A stretch of DNA of 41,712 nt from assembly GCA_013298565.1 (NCBI GenBank), contig JAAFIC010000019.1, positions 1 to 41,712 of the forward strand. Direction: 5' to 3'. Shown here piece after piece: positions 1-7,908 of the stretch. Under the pieces are notes generated by a model. The model had not been told where the DNA came from, did not search any database, and was given only the letters and a program-made list of their open reading frames with translations. Source of the stretch: Alphaproteobacteria bacterium (GTDB taxonomy: Bacteria; Pseudomonadota; Alphaproteobacteria; Elsterales; Elsteraceae). Position 1 is the stretch's first letter, and every line of letters begins with the position of its first letter. The position numbers were made by a program, and so were the translations under genes.

Positions 1-387
1 GGCGGGCGCAAGGGCGCGGTGCGGCCTCTCGATTGCGTTTTTGCCCTGAAGGAAACCTTGGCCCACCTCGCACCCGCCTACCTTAAGGAGTATCGGGAAG
101 CGCCCGGTGTTCGCGCGGCCCTGCACTATGGCGAAGTCGTAGTGGGCGAAATTGGCGACGCCAAACGCGACATCGCGTTTCATGGCGACGTGCTGAACGC
201 AACGGCCCGCTTGGAAGGGGTAGCACGCGAGCACCAGGGCTTTTTCATCGCCTCGGCAGCCGCGCTTGACCGCTTAAAAGGGCCGGACGGGTGGCCGTCC
301 GGCTTTAAGTATCAGCCGCTCGGGGCGCTGCCGTTGCGGGGCAAGTCGGTCCTGGTTGAAGCGATGTTAGTTACTCAAGCGGCTTGA
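1..387 (+). CDS. Class III adenylate/guanylate cyclase, C-terminal part
   Basis: This is the 3' end of a gene that enters the window already open in frame 1. About 128 codons are visible. The segment HYGEVVVGEIG followed by GDVLNATARLEG is the signature of the class III nucleotidyl cyclase catalytic domain, which makes cAMP or cGMP from ATP or GTP. The Asn and Arg of NATAR match the conserved transition-state residues of this family. The metal-binding aspartates and the N-terminal sensory or membrane part lie outside the window, so substrate and localisation cannot be judged. Its last 13 bases overlap the convergent glutathione transferase gene. The domain call is secure; nucleotide specificity is not. 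Confidence 0.85.
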   Translation, partial: GGRKGAVRPLDCVFALKETLAHLAPAYLKEYREAPGVRAALHYGEVVVGEIGDAKRDIAFHGDVLNATARLEGVAREHQGFFIASAAALDRLKGPDGWPSGFKYQPLGALPLRGKSVLVEAMLVTQAA

Positions 388-1067
388 GGCCAATACTCCA
401 GCTTTTCCGCCGTTAGCGTCGCTTGAACCGAGGGCAGGGCCAGCACGCGCTCCACGAGTGCCGTCCAGCGCGGCGCTTTCTCTCGCATCGGCCAGCCGAG
501 GCGGGCTGTGATCCAGCGATATTGGATCAGCAGATAAAAATCTGCCGGGGTAACATGGCTTGGCGCGTCCGGCCCCGCAGCGGGAACCGCGAAACTGCGA
601 CCGTCGCTCAGTTTATCTTCGATATAGATGATAACGTCTTCGAGATGCGTGCGGCCCTGAGCACTGAGAGTCTCATACTGGCTGGAATCGGGGCTAAACC
701 GTTGCGGGCGCATCGCGAGCGCCCAAGCAAAAGCATGAAAATGCCCGGACAGATAATTCAACCACTCCATCAGGCGGGCTTCTGCCAGCGGATGCGTTGG
801 CCACAGCCCTGCCTCGGGCTTCTGCGCGCACAGGTAGCGGCAGATGGCAGGGGCCTCGGTCAGCACTTCGCCCGTCGGCAGCGTTCCGCCGACCAGAACG
901 GGGACGCGCCCTTTTGGATTGAGCGTCAGATACTCCGGCGAGCGCTGTTGACCGTCTGCCAAGGCAATCGGAACCAGCGTATAGGGCAAGCCGAGGTAAT
1001 TCAGAACGGCGTGGGGCACGAAGGAGCAAGCGCCCTGCGTGTAATAAAGTGTAAAAGCATCGGACAT
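375..1067 (-). CDS. Glutathione S-transferase family protein (beta-type N-terminus)
   Basis: A 230-residue protein with the two-domain GST layout: a thioredoxin-like N-terminal half (about residues 5-85) and an all-helical C-terminal half. The start YYTQGACSFVPH resembles beta-class bacterial GSTs, in which the cysteine at this position (Cys14 here) contacts glutathione. NPKGRVPVL and the downstream TEAPAICRYL fit the glutathione-binding cis-Pro and Glu/Ser-Ala turns. The protein is cytosolic and would conjugate or reduce electrophiles with glutathione; the physiological substrate is unknown. The ATG at 1067 is preceded by a GGGAGG ribosome-binding site. It converges on the cyclase gene, overlapping by 13 bases, and diverges from the flavoprotein gene at 1187. 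Confidence 0.85.
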   Translation of the reverse strand: MSDAFTLYYTQGACSFVPHAVLNYLGLPYTLVPIALADGQQRSPEYLTLNPKGRVPVLVGGTLPTGEVLTEAPAICRYLCAQKPEAGLWPTHPLAEARLMEWLNYLSGHFHAFAWALAMRPQRFSPDSSQYETLSAQGRTHLEDVIIYIEDKLSDGRSFAVPAAGPDAPSHVTPADFYLLIQYRWITARLGWPMREKAPRWTALVERVLALPSVQATLTAEKLEYWPQAA

Positions 1068-1186
1068 GGTGGCGTTCCTCCCAAAGTTCGGAACACTGTT
1101 AGCCAGTTCGTCTCAACGGGCAAGAGGGTTGCTTCGGCCCCCCAAAACCCATCAGAATAGAGGGCTTTTAGGGGGAGAAAGAGGCT

Positions 1187-2299
1187 ATGGCGGAACAACG
1201 CCTGCGGGTTGTCATCATCGGGGCGGGAATGGCTGGGGCGTCACTCGCTTACGAACTGGCCGAGACGGCGGACGTGCTGCTGCTGGAGCGCGAAAGCCAC
1301 CCCGGCTATCATTCGACAGGCCGATCAGCGGCAATGTTCACCGAAACCTATGGCCCTGCCCCGGTGCGCGCGCTCACCCGCGCCGCCCGCGCCTTCTATG
1401 AAACGCCGCCCGCTGGTTTTATTTCGGTTCCGATCTTAACGCCGCGTGGTGTGATTTTGGTCGCCGATGCCACGCAAGCGGCACTCATTCCTGAAACGCT
1501 TGCCGCTGGGGCAACCCACGCTCTCACCCCGAGCGAAGCCGAAGCCCAAGTCCCTATTCTGCGTGGTGAACGGTTGGTGGGCGCGGTAGCGGAACCGGGG
1601 GCGCGAGCGATGGATGTGGATGCGCTGCTGCAAGCCTATCTGCGCGGTCTTAAAGCGCGCGGCGCGCGGTTGATGTGCGACGCCGTGGTCACAGCGCTAG
1701 CGCGCGAGGGCAGCGGCTGGCAGGTAACAACCGCCGCAGGCGTTTTTTCAGCCGATGTGATCGTGAATGCTGCTGGCGCTTGGGGCGATAAAATTGCTGA
1801 AATCGCTGGGGTTACAACGGTCGGTCTGGTTCCCAAACGACGCACAGCTATCCTGATTGATGCCCCGAGCGACTCAGCGGCTTGGCCGATGCTGAACGAC
1901 ATTGCCGAACTTTGGTACATCAAGCCCGACGCCGGGCTGCTGCTGGCCTCCCCCGCCGATGCAACCCCGGTCGAGCCGCAAGACGCCCAGCCGGATGAGA
2001 TGGATGTAGCGATTTGCGTAGATCGAATCGAAACCGCAACAAAACTCACCGTAAGGCGCATTCGACACAAATGGGCGGGCCTTCGCAGTTTTGTCGGCGA
2101 TGGCGTGCCGGTCGCGGGCTTCGATAGCATCACACCCGGTTTTTTCTGGCTGGTTGGGCAAGGTGGCTACGGGATTCAAACCGCCAGCGCCTTGGCCCGC
2201 CTCTCAGCCGCGCTAATCCGGGGCGTGCCGGTTCCGGCAGATCTTCTGGCCAACGGCGTCGATCCCGCCGATTTGTCGCCTGCGCGTTTGTTGTCTTGA
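1187..2299 (+). CDS. FAD-dependent D-amino-acid dehydrogenase, DauA-like
   Basis: A 370-residue DAO-family flavoprotein. The Rossmann motif VVIIGAGMAG sits at residues 8-17. Segments such as PGYHSTGRSAA, VNAAGAWGD, PKRRTA, KPDAGLLLASPAD, WAGLRSFVGDG and GQGGYGIQT closely follow Pseudomonas aeruginosa D-arginine dehydrogenase (DauA), which oxidises D-amino acids to imino acids and passes electrons to the respiratory chain. From memory of that enzyme, the active-site Tyr53 and the substrate-carboxylate arginines are kept, but His48 aligns with Met50 and Glu87, which binds the guanidinium group, aligns with a valine. Substrate preference may therefore differ from arginine. There is no adjacent dauB or dauR. 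The stop TGA lies four bases before a copy of the two-hairpin element. Confidence 0.85.
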   Translation: MAEQRLRVVIIGAGMAGASLAYELAETADVLLLERESHPGYHSTGRSAAMFTETYGPAPVRALTRAARAFYETPPAGFISVPILTPRGVILVADATQAALIPETLAAGATHALTPSEAEAQVPILRGERLVGAVAEPGARAMDVDALLQAYLRGLKARGARLMCDAVVTALAREGSGWQVTTAAGVFSADVIVNAAGAWGDKIAEIAGVTTVGLVPKRRTAILIDAPSDSAAWPMLNDIAELWYIKPDAGLLLASPADATPVEPQDAQPDEMDVAICVDRIETATKLTVRRIRHKWAGLRSFVGDGVPVAGFDSITPGFFWLVGQGGYGIQTASALARLSAALIRGVPVPADLLANGVDPADLSPARLLS

Positions 2300-2303
2300 G
2301 TTC

Positions 2304-2410
2304 TAGAGCATCGTGCGTCAACTATGACTCACGATGCTCTCGCTTTGTTTTAGCCCTCGCCGCCTGATGCGGCTTTTAGAGCCGCGCCAGAGTTAAGGCG
2401 CGCGGCTCTA
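2304..2410. repeat. Two-hairpin dispersed element, copy A (short form)
   Basis: A 107-bp intergenic element beginning TAGAGC and ending GCTCTA. The first hairpin (2305-2340) has 16-bp arms, the left one being agagcatcgtgcgtca, with one mismatch and a 4-nt loop. The second hairpin (2377-2410) pairs tagagccgcg with cgcggctcta. A linker with gttttagccctcgccg joins them. The same two hairpins recur at 4048-4243 and 10794-10931. This copy lies between the convergent dauA-like and response regulator genes, and its last three bases (2408-2410) form the TAG stop of the response regulator. It could act as a bidirectional transcription or mRNA-end structure; that is inference. Confidence 0.85.
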
Positions 2411-3115
2411 ACTCCCGCTGGTGACGCGCCCTGAAAAGCGGTAGCCGTGGCCGCGTGCGGTTTCGATCAAGTTTCCAGCGTCTTCCCCCAGCTTTTTCCG
2501 CAAGCGGCTGACGAGAATGTCGATGCTGCGGGCGCTGGTTTCGCCTTCGCCCGTGCCGATGGCTTCCATCAACTCCTCGCGGGTATGCACGCGGGTTGGT
2601 CGGTGCACAAGGGCTTGCAGTAGATCAAATTCCGCCGGCGTGAGATCGACCGCCAGCCCGTCCGGCCCGGTAATGACGCGGGCGGCGGTATCGAGCGTAC
2701 AATGAGAGAAGCGGTACAATGCCGCCGTGCCTACGTCAGGCTCGGCGATGCGGCGGCGGTCTAGCACATTCCGCACGCGAGCCAGTAATTCGCGCGGAAA
2801 AACCGGCTTCGGCAGATAATCTTCCGCCCCAAGTTCGAGACCCGAAGCGCGATCATCTGGGGCGTTACGTTCGGAGACGATGATAACGGGGCCAGCATAC
2901 ACTGCGCGTAATTCACGGACCAACATCACCCCGCGCGCATCGGGGAGGGTCAGGTCTAGCAAGATCAAATCAATGCGGGTGCGCGGCAGTAGCGCTTCGG
3001 TTTGCGACCAATCGACCGCCACCGTCACGGTGTACCCCGCCTTCCGCATCAGCGCCGCCAACAGGGACCGGACCGCCTCATCGTCTTCGACGATCAAAAT
3101 ATGTTCGCCCGCCAC
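2408..3115 (-). CDS. OmpR/PhoB-type response regulator
   Basis: A 235-residue two-component regulator. The receiver domain (about 1-115) has the acidic pair in VEDDE (Asp11, Asp12), the phospho-acceptor Asp54 in LILLDLTLP, a serine at about 81 and Lys103 in LPKPV. The C-terminal winged-helix DNA-binding domain (about 130-230) shows LTPAEFDLLQALV and RSIDILVSRLRKKLG, ending in the typical RGHGYRF. It should bind DNA as a phosphorylated dimer. No histidine kinase is present nearby, so it is an orphan in this window. Its TAG stop codon is the terminal triplet of repeat copy A, so the C-terminus RVTSGS has been set by that element. It is divergent from the gene at 3166. Confidence 0.92.
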   Translation of the reverse strand: MAGEHILIVEDDEAVRSLLAALMRKAGYTVTVAVDWSQTEALLPRTRIDLILLDLTLPDARGVMLVRELRAVYAGPVIIVSERNAPDDRASGLELGAEDYLPKPVFPRELLARVRNVLDRRRIAEPDVGTAALYRFSHCTLDTAARVITGPDGLAVDLTPAEFDLLQALVHRPTRVHTREELMEAIGTGEGETSARSIDILVSRLRKKLGEDAGNLIETARGHGYRFSGRVTSGS

Positions 3116-3165
3116 GTCGAATCCCCCAAACTTGATACAATGCCCAATGCTTCTTGGCAGAGGTT

Positions 3166-4050
3166 ATGCAACAGGTCAAACTGAGCGCGATGATTTTCAT
3201 TCTTTTCGGTCTTTGGGCTGCAGCCGTGGTGGGCTTGGCGCTGGGATTACTCTCCCCGCGCTGGGTGCCAGTACCGCCGCCCGCAACGCGCGCGCTGGTT
3301 GGAATGATCTACGGCAGTTTTGCGCTGGCCGGGGGGATCGCACTGGCAGCGCTCACGCGCGACCACTGGGCACCTGTGCGCCCGATGGCAGTCATAAACC
3401 CGGTGGCGGCCATAAGCCTGCCGCCGTCAATCGAAGCGGCTCCCATCGTCGCACCAGAGCCGCCGCCAACGCCTGAGCCTCGCCCAAGCGCTAGCCTGCC
3501 ACCGCCCGAAGCGCCCTCCGATCCCGGCCCGTCGCCCGAACCCCCCACGCGCTTCGGCCCGCAAGCCCTAGGGCAAAGCGCCGCGCGACTTCAACAGAGC
3601 CTGACCGACCAGGGGTTGATTACCGCGTGGGAGGCCGAAATCGGCCCGCTCGGGCAAGCCGTTCACGCGGGGCGCGGACCGGCGCTAGCGTTATTTTCCG
3701 AAAGCGACGGCGACCGGCTGTACCGAGTGCACGTGACCACCGACCTTGGCGCACCACTCGCCGATCTCGGCCCGGTGGCGCGGGATACGGCGCGCTTGCA
3801 GCTTGGGTTGCTCGGCCTCGCCCTCGCGCCAATCTCGCCGGAATCGGGGCTTTTGCGCCAAGACAGCGACCGGGTTTGGCAAGATCTGCTGAACACACTC
3901 GCTGGCACCCCAGGCCAACCCCGCACTGCCCGCACTCTGCTTGTCGCCGGGGCGGCCCTGCGCTTAACGCTCACTCAAACCGGGAAGGCCAGCGCGCAGT
4001 TAACCGCAGCAGAGCGGGATTTGGACCCGCTGTTGGATGTCCTGCCCTAG
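3166..4050 (+). CDS. Unknown membrane protein with proline-rich linker
   Basis: About 294 residues, family not recognised. Two hydrophobic segments near the N-terminus (about residues 6-30 and 44-65) suggest membrane anchoring. They are followed by a long Pro/Glu/Ala/Ser-rich linker (about 85-140, with PEPPPTPEP and PEAPSDPGP) and a C-terminal globular part of about 150 residues. A linker of this kind would let the C-terminal domain reach across the periplasm, but no catalytic motif is visible. An in-frame TTG exists at 3154, but the ATG at 3166 has AGAGG six bases upstream and is preferred. The TAG stop (4048-4050) is the first triplet of repeat copy B. It is divergent from the response regulator gene with about 50 bp between them. 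Confidence 0.7.
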   Translation: MQQVKLSAMIFILFGLWAAAVVGLALGLLSPRWVPVPPPATRALVGMIYGSFALAGGIALAALTRDHWAPVRPMAVINPVAAISLPPSIEAAPIVAPEPPPTPEPRPSASLPPPEAPSDPGPSPEPPTRFGPQALGQSAARLQQSLTDQGLITAWEAEIGPLGQAVHAGRGPALALFSESDGDRLYRVHVTTDLGAPLADLGPVARDTARLQLGLLGLALAPISPESGLLRQDSDRVWQDLLNTLAGTPGQPRTARTLLVAGAALRLTLTQTGKASAQLTAAERDLDPLLDVLP

Positions 4051-4243
4051 AGCATCGTGCGTCAACTATGACTCACGATGCTCTCGCTTTCTTTTAGCCC
4101 TCGCCGCCAGGTGCGTTGACGCGCCAAGCGCTTGGCTGGGCGCGTCCGCGCTCTTGGCCGCCGCCTCACCCGACACGCTTGGCGTGTCAAACACGCCTGA
4201 TGCGGCTTTTAGAGCCGCGCCAGAGTTAAGGCGCGCGGCTCTA
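4048..4243. repeat. Two-hairpin dispersed element, copy B (long form)
   Basis: A 196-bp copy. Its first hairpin (4049-4084) and second hairpin (4210-4243) are essentially identical to those of copy A. The middle is about 89 bp longer (roughly 4106-4194) and contains further symmetry: gacgcgcc/ggcgcgtc arms around the 14-nt palindrome gccaagcgcttggc, and gacacgc/gcgtgtc. The segment 4138-4161 matches 10846-10869 of copy C in inverted orientation at 22 of 24 positions, which suggests the long form is ancestral and copy A is a deletion derivative. It fills the whole gap between two convergent genes and provides a TAG stop to each, at 4048-4050 on the plus strand and at 4241-4243 on the minus strand. 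Confidence 0.85.
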
Positions 4244-4954
4244 GGGGCGGGGGCGCACGGCCTCGAATGCCGCCAAGAGGCGTTGATGGACGCTCGCATC
4301 AAGCTGATTGTGGCAGGCTAGGCCGAGTTCAACGGTTCGCAGCTTCAACACCTTTTTCAGTTTTAGGCCGTTACGGACAAGCGCCCCGTCCTTCTCAGCT
4401 TTAGTAACGCTCGCCGCCGTTTCGCTGATGACCCACAGGTCGATGCGGTTACTTTGGAGTTTGTTGGCATTCAGCTCGTCGCTCGGCGCAATATCGACGG
4501 TTAAACCTTGTTTTTCGAGAAAAAGTGTTTTTGAGTCGCCCGTGTAACCCCCAATTCGATAATTCTTCGCATCTGCTAGCCCTGATAGAATAATTGGCGA
4601 TTTTTCCAACGCCACCAGCAACCATATATTCTCGGCGACCGGGCTAATCCATTTGAACAGCGCGCGCCGCTCATCGGTTACAGTTGTCGAATAAACACAG
4701 GTGTTGGGCGTATCGAGCGCGGTTGAATAGGCGCGCTGCCACGGCACAAGGCGAAGGTTGTAGGATATTCCTGCACGCTCGAAAGTAGCCTTCACAAGTT
4801 CGGTCGCGGTGCCCGTAATCGCCTTGGTGGTGGGATCGGTATAGTTGAGCGGCGGGTTTTCCTCGGTCAACACCGTGATAGTTTGAGCCTGCGCTATCGT
4901 GGAGGATGCTAAAAACCCAAGCAGTAAGGCTCGACACAGTAAGAGGCGCATCAC
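4241..4954 (-). CDS. Periplasmic solute-binding protein, family 3 (SBP_bac_3)
   Basis: A 237-residue exported protein. The N-terminus MMRLLLCRALLLGFLASS followed by AQAQ is a Sec signal peptide with probable cleavage around residue 24. The mature part starts ITVLTEENPPLNY, the usual opening of amino-acid-type binding proteins, followed by GTATELVKATFERAG and VPWQRAYSTA. Proteins of this type bind small polar solutes in the periplasm for an ABC importer or a sensor. No ABC permease or ATPase is nearby, so it may serve a distant transporter. The stop TAG is the last triplet of repeat copy B. The upstream 98 bp (4955-5052) are AT-rich and presumably hold its promoter, though no clear consensus was picked out. 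Confidence 0.8.
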   Translation of the reverse strand: MMRLLLCRALLLGFLASSTIAQAQTITVLTEENPPLNYTDPTTKAITGTATELVKATFERAGISYNLRLVPWQRAYSTALDTPNTCVYSTTVTDERRALFKWISPVAENIWLLVALEKSPIILSGLADAKNYRIGGYTGDSKTLFLEKQGLTVDIAPSDELNANKLQSNRIDLWVISETAASVTKAEKDGALVRNGLKLKKVLKLRTVELGLACHNQLDASVHQRLLAAFEAVRPRP

Positions 4955-5052
4955 TTATTCCCGTAATTAAGAGGTTAATCGGTTAGAATATACTCAAAAG
5001 TGGCGCACAAAATATTACAATAAATAGTTCGGAGAAAACTTTGTTTGAAGAA

Positions 5053-6573
5053 TCAGCCTATTGATCGCCCGCGATAGGCCAGCGCTTCGGCAATATCCAA
5101 GCGGCTGACGGTATCGCGCCCCGCCAAATCGGCAAGGGTTCGGGCAACGCGCAACACGCGGTGATAGCCGCGCGCGGAGAGTTTGAGGCGATCGGCGGCT
5201 TCCGTCAATAAGCTCTGCCCTGCACTATCGGGGCGGGCGATGACGGTCAGAAGGTCGCCATCCACTTCGGCATTGGTGGCAATGCCGGTGCCCTGGTAGC
5301 GCACCTCTTGCCGCGCACGGGCGGCGGCGACGCGCTGGGCAACCGTGGCGCTGCGTTCTTTTGCGGGCGGCCCGGCCAAATCCTGAGCCGAAACAGCGGC
5401 AACCTCCACATGAAGATCAATGCGATCTAGCAATGGTCCAGATATTTTAGCCTGATAATCAACCGCGCAGCGCGGTGCGCGCCCGCAGGTGCGCGCTGGA
5501 TCGGTCAGATACCCGCAGCGACAGGGGTTCATTGCGGCAATCAACTGCACCCGTGCGGGATAGGTGATATGGGCATTGGCACGGGCAACGGTAACGCGCC
5601 CGGTTTCGAGCGGCTGACGCAGCGATTCCAGTGTAGCGCGGTTGAACTCTGGCAATTCATCGAGAAACAGCACCCCGTGATGGGCAAGGCTTATTTCCCC
5701 TGGTCGCGCCCGCGCCCCGCCCCCAACCAAGGCCGCGAGCGAGGCGGAATGGTGCGGGTCGCGAAACGGGCGGTGGCGGGTCAGCTTGCCACCCGCAAGT
5801 TGCCCTGCGACGGACTGGATCATAGCAACGCTCAAGGCTTCGCGCGGCGACAAGGGTGGCAGCAGACCGGATAGGCGTTGCGCGAGCATGGATTTGCCCG
5901 AGCCGGGCGGGCCGATCATCAGCAGATTATGGCCCCCGGCAGCAGCGATTTCCAGCGCGCGCTTGGCACTCTCCTGGCCCTTCACGTCGGCAAGATCGAG
6001 CGGGCGGCGCGGGTCTTCGGCAAGTTCGGCGCGCGGGCGCGGCAGCAAGGCGCTGCCTTTCATATGATTGATGAGATCCATCAGGCTAGCAGGGGCTAAC
6101 ACCGGCAAGCTTTCGGACGCCCAAGCGGCCTCCCCTCCGCAGGGGGCGGGGCAGAGAATGCCTAAATCGCGCTCCGCAGCCCCAAAAGCCGCCGCCAGCA
6201 CGCCCGATACAGGGGCCAGCCGCCCATCCAGCCCCAATTCCCCCAGCATCAAATATTGCGCCACCTCATCGGCGGGCAAAATCCCCATTGAAACTAAGAG
6301 AGCAACCGCAATCGGCAGATCGAAATGGCTGCCCTCTTTCAACACATCGGCGGGCGCAAGGTTTACCGTGATGCGTTTGGCAGGAAGCGCCAGCCCCAGG
6401 GCCGCCAGCGCCGAGCGCACGCGCTCCCGGCTTTCGGCCACGGCTTTATCGGGCAGGCCAACGATGGTGAACGCAACAAGACCGCCGGTCATCGCCACTT
6501 CAACATCGACATCAATCACCTCGATTCCCGAGAAGGCGACGGTCTTGGCACGGGAAACGAGAGAAGAGGACAT
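5053..6573 (-). CDS. comM: YifB/ComM-family Mg-chelatase-like AAA+ ATPase
   Basis: A 506-residue protein of full family length. The N-terminal domain opens VAFSGIEVIDVDVEV and carries VGLPDKAVAESRERVRSAL. The AAA+ core has Walker A GPPGSGKSM at about residue 221 and Walker B HHGVLFLDELPEF. A cysteine cluster NPCRCGY...CGRAPRC follows at about 350-370, then the C-terminal domain LSARGYHRVLRVARTLADL. ComM is known as a hexameric helicase that promotes branch migration during natural transformation and other recombination. No other competence gene is adjacent, so it appears to be a stand-alone gene. The start at 6573 gives the expected N-terminus. Confidence 0.95.
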   Translation of the reverse strand: MSSSLVSRAKTVAFSGIEVIDVDVEVAMTGGLVAFTIVGLPDKAVAESRERVRSALAALGLALPAKRITVNLAPADVLKEGSHFDLPIAVALLVSMGILPADEVAQYLMLGELGLDGRLAPVSGVLAAAFGAAERDLGILCPAPCGGEAAWASESLPVLAPASLMDLINHMKGSALLPRPRAELAEDPRRPLDLADVKGQESAKRALEIAAAGGHNLLMIGPPGSGKSMLAQRLSGLLPPLSPREALSVAMIQSVAGQLAGGKLTRHRPFRDPHHSASLAALVGGGARARPGEISLAHHGVLFLDELPEFNRATLESLRQPLETGRVTVARANAHITYPARVQLIAAMNPCRCGYLTDPARTCGRAPRCAVDYQAKISGPLLDRIDLHVEVAAVSAQDLAGPPAKERSATVAQRVAAARARQEVRYQGTGIATNAEVDGDLLTVIARPDSAGQSLLTEAADRLKLSARGYHRVLRVARTLADLAGRDTVSRLDIAEALAYRGRSIG

Positions 6574-6645
6574 GAACCCAACATTATTAAAAGTGCTGGG
6601 ACAGCCTAAAGTAGCTTGGGGCAGAAGTCACGCCGACCGTCACGA

Positions 6646-6951
6646 TCAAGCGGGTGGGAAAGCAACCCGCAGCCCTAACGCCCGCGCCACTTTTATAACT
6701 GTGGCGAAGCTGGGATTGCCGGTACCGGACAGTGCTTTGTCGAGACCCTGACGACTCATGCCGATCTCGCGGGCAAGGCTGCTAAGATTGCGAGCGCGGG
6801 CGATTGTGCCGAGGGCGCGCGCGACATAGGCCGGGTCGTTACCGCCTTCTTCTATCGCGGCTTCAAGATAGGCGGCAACATCCGTTTCGGTCTTCAGATA
6901 GTCAGCGGTGTCGTATCGGCTGAAGGTTTCTTGTGCGGGTTCCTGGATCAT
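6646..6951 (-). CDS. HigA-type addiction-module antidote without visible toxin
   Basis: A 101-residue protein matching the 'probable addiction module antidote' family (partner of RelE-like Gp49 toxins). YDTADYLKTETDVAAYLEAA is followed by ALGTIARARNLSSLAREIGM, a helix-turn-helix, then SRQGLDKALS, NPSFATVIKVARALGL. Such proteins neutralise a RelE-like mRNA interferase and repress their own operon. The toxin gene normally lies immediately upstream, but the upstream gene here is a MarR regulator 39 bp away, and no small toxin ORF is present on either side. The ATG at 6951 has an AAGGAG site with ideal spacing, so expression seems intact. It is an orphan antitoxin, possibly retained as a regulator. 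Confidence 0.85.
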   Translation of the reverse strand: MIQEPAQETFSRYDTADYLKTETDVAAYLEAAIEEGGNDPAYVARALGTIARARNLSSLAREIGMSRQGLDKALSGTGNPSFATVIKVARALGLRVAFPPA

Positions 6952-6990
6952 GGTTGCTCCTTTTATTGGGCAGCGGGAGGCTTCTCCGGG

Positions 6991-7437
6991 CTACGCAAGA
7001 TCGCCTGGTTCATAGCCCCCCAACCGCCCCAGCAAGCGCGCGAAGGTTGCAATCTCCTCCTCCGACCAGCGATCCCGGAAGAGATCGGCCGACCGACGCT
7101 CGAAAGTAGCACGCACGTCCTGGACGATAGTCTTAGCGGCCTCGGTGAGGGCGACATAGGCGAGACGGGCGTCGCGGGCGTCGGCTTGGCGTTCGACCAG
7201 CCCGATTTTCTCCAGCGGCAACGCCATCCGCGTCACGGTAGACGGATTGAGGTGCAGCCGTTTGGCGATATCGACGCGGGTAAGGCGCTGGAGCGGCGCG
7301 CGCTCCAGATGCATCAGCAGCAGCGCTTCCTTCAGGCCGAGGCCGTGAACGGAGGCAAGTTCAGAGGAAAAACGCGCTTCCAGGAAGGCGTTGGCGTGGA
7401 TCAGGCCGACGACGGCCGCAAAACATGTTTGTGTCAT
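6991..7437 (-). CDS. MarR-family transcriptional regulator
   Basis: About 148 residues. The winged helix-turn-helix core is seen in TRVDIAKRLHLNPSTVTRM followed by LEKIGLVERQADARDARLAYVALTEA, where the DxRD wing motif is classic for MarR. Members bind palindromic operators as dimers and release DNA on binding small phenolic or oxidising ligands. Two in-frame ATGs are possible: 7455 (giving MPYVGC) and 7437 (giving MTQTCF). 7437 is preferred because 7455 would place the start codon against the inverted repeat at 7457-7487 with no room for a ribosome site. It is followed by the orphan HigA-like gene, with which it may be co-transcribed. The target gene is unknown. Confidence 0.88.
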   Translation of the reverse strand: MTQTCFAAVVGLIHANAFLEARFSSELASVHGLGLKEALLLMHLERAPLQRLTRVDIAKRLHLNPSTVTRMALPLEKIGLVERQADARDARLAYVALTEAAKTIVQDVRATFERRSADLFRDRWSEEEIATFARLLGRLGGYEPGDLA

Positions 7438-7456
7438 GCACCCAACATAGGGCATA

Positions 7457-7487
7457 TTGTTTGCATTTGCAATGACTATGCAAACAA
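7457..7487. promoter_or_regulatory. Probable MarR operator (10-bp inverted repeat)
   Basis: ttgtttgcat and atgcaaacaa form perfect 10-bp arms separated by 11 bases, with a nested ttgca/tgcaa pair inside. The site lies directly upstream of the MarR start codon and is AT-rich against GC-rich surroundings. Size and position fit an autoregulatory MarR operator. The binding assignment is inferred from position. Confidence 0.6.
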
Positions 7488-7509
7488 CAGTCTTGTGTGG
7501 CGACGGGAG

Positions 7510-7905
7510 CTACCCCCGCATCATCCGCCGCGCGGCTTCGGCCAGGAAGCCCGAGCGCGTGTGACCGCTGTCGGCGGCGGCGGCATCAATCTCAACCAGC
7601 AGGTTTTTATCGACGGTAATATTAACGCGCACCGCAGGCGCTTTTGGCGGGCGGGCGGTGATGAGCAACAGAGTTGCATACGCTGGTGCTGTGAACAGAT
7701 GCGCCCCTAAGGCTTGCGGCGGCGGCGGGGCAACCCCATCGTGGGTGAAGCCTTCCAGGTGAAGCGTAAGGGCCGCTTCGGCCTGCGTCAGCGCGTCTTC
7801 TTCCGTTTCGCCGATGGCAAGGCAACCGGGCAAATCGGGGAAACTGACCACCATCGCATCGCCGGTTTCGGCAGGACGGTGCAACCAAGCAGGGTAACGC
7901 GCCAT
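7510..7905 (-). CDS. hicB: HicB-family antitoxin
   Basis: A 131-residue protein. The N-terminal HicB fold shows VVSFPDLPGCLAIGETEEDALTQAEAALTLHLEG, the partially degraded RNase H-like domain that masks the toxin. The C-terminus PAVRVNITVDKNLLVEIDAAAADSGHTRSGFLAEAAR is a ribbon-helix-helix DNA-binding module that would repress the operon. It follows the HicA-like gene after a 3-bp gap, in the usual toxin-then-antitoxin order. The antitoxin is full-length and well formed, which contrasts with the degenerate toxin partner. Confidence 0.88.
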   Translation of the reverse strand: MARYPAWLHRPAETGDAMVVSFPDLPGCLAIGETEEDALTQAEAALTLHLEGFTHDGVAPPPPQALGAHLFTAPAYATLLLITARPPKAPAVRVNITVDKNLLVEIDAAAADSGHTRSGFLAEAARRMMRG

Positions 7906-7908
7906 AGG

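Noticed and set aside
423-1160. Long plus-strand frame antisense to the glutathione transferase
   Set aside because: It is a shadow of the GST gene in GC-rich DNA, without recognisable motifs.
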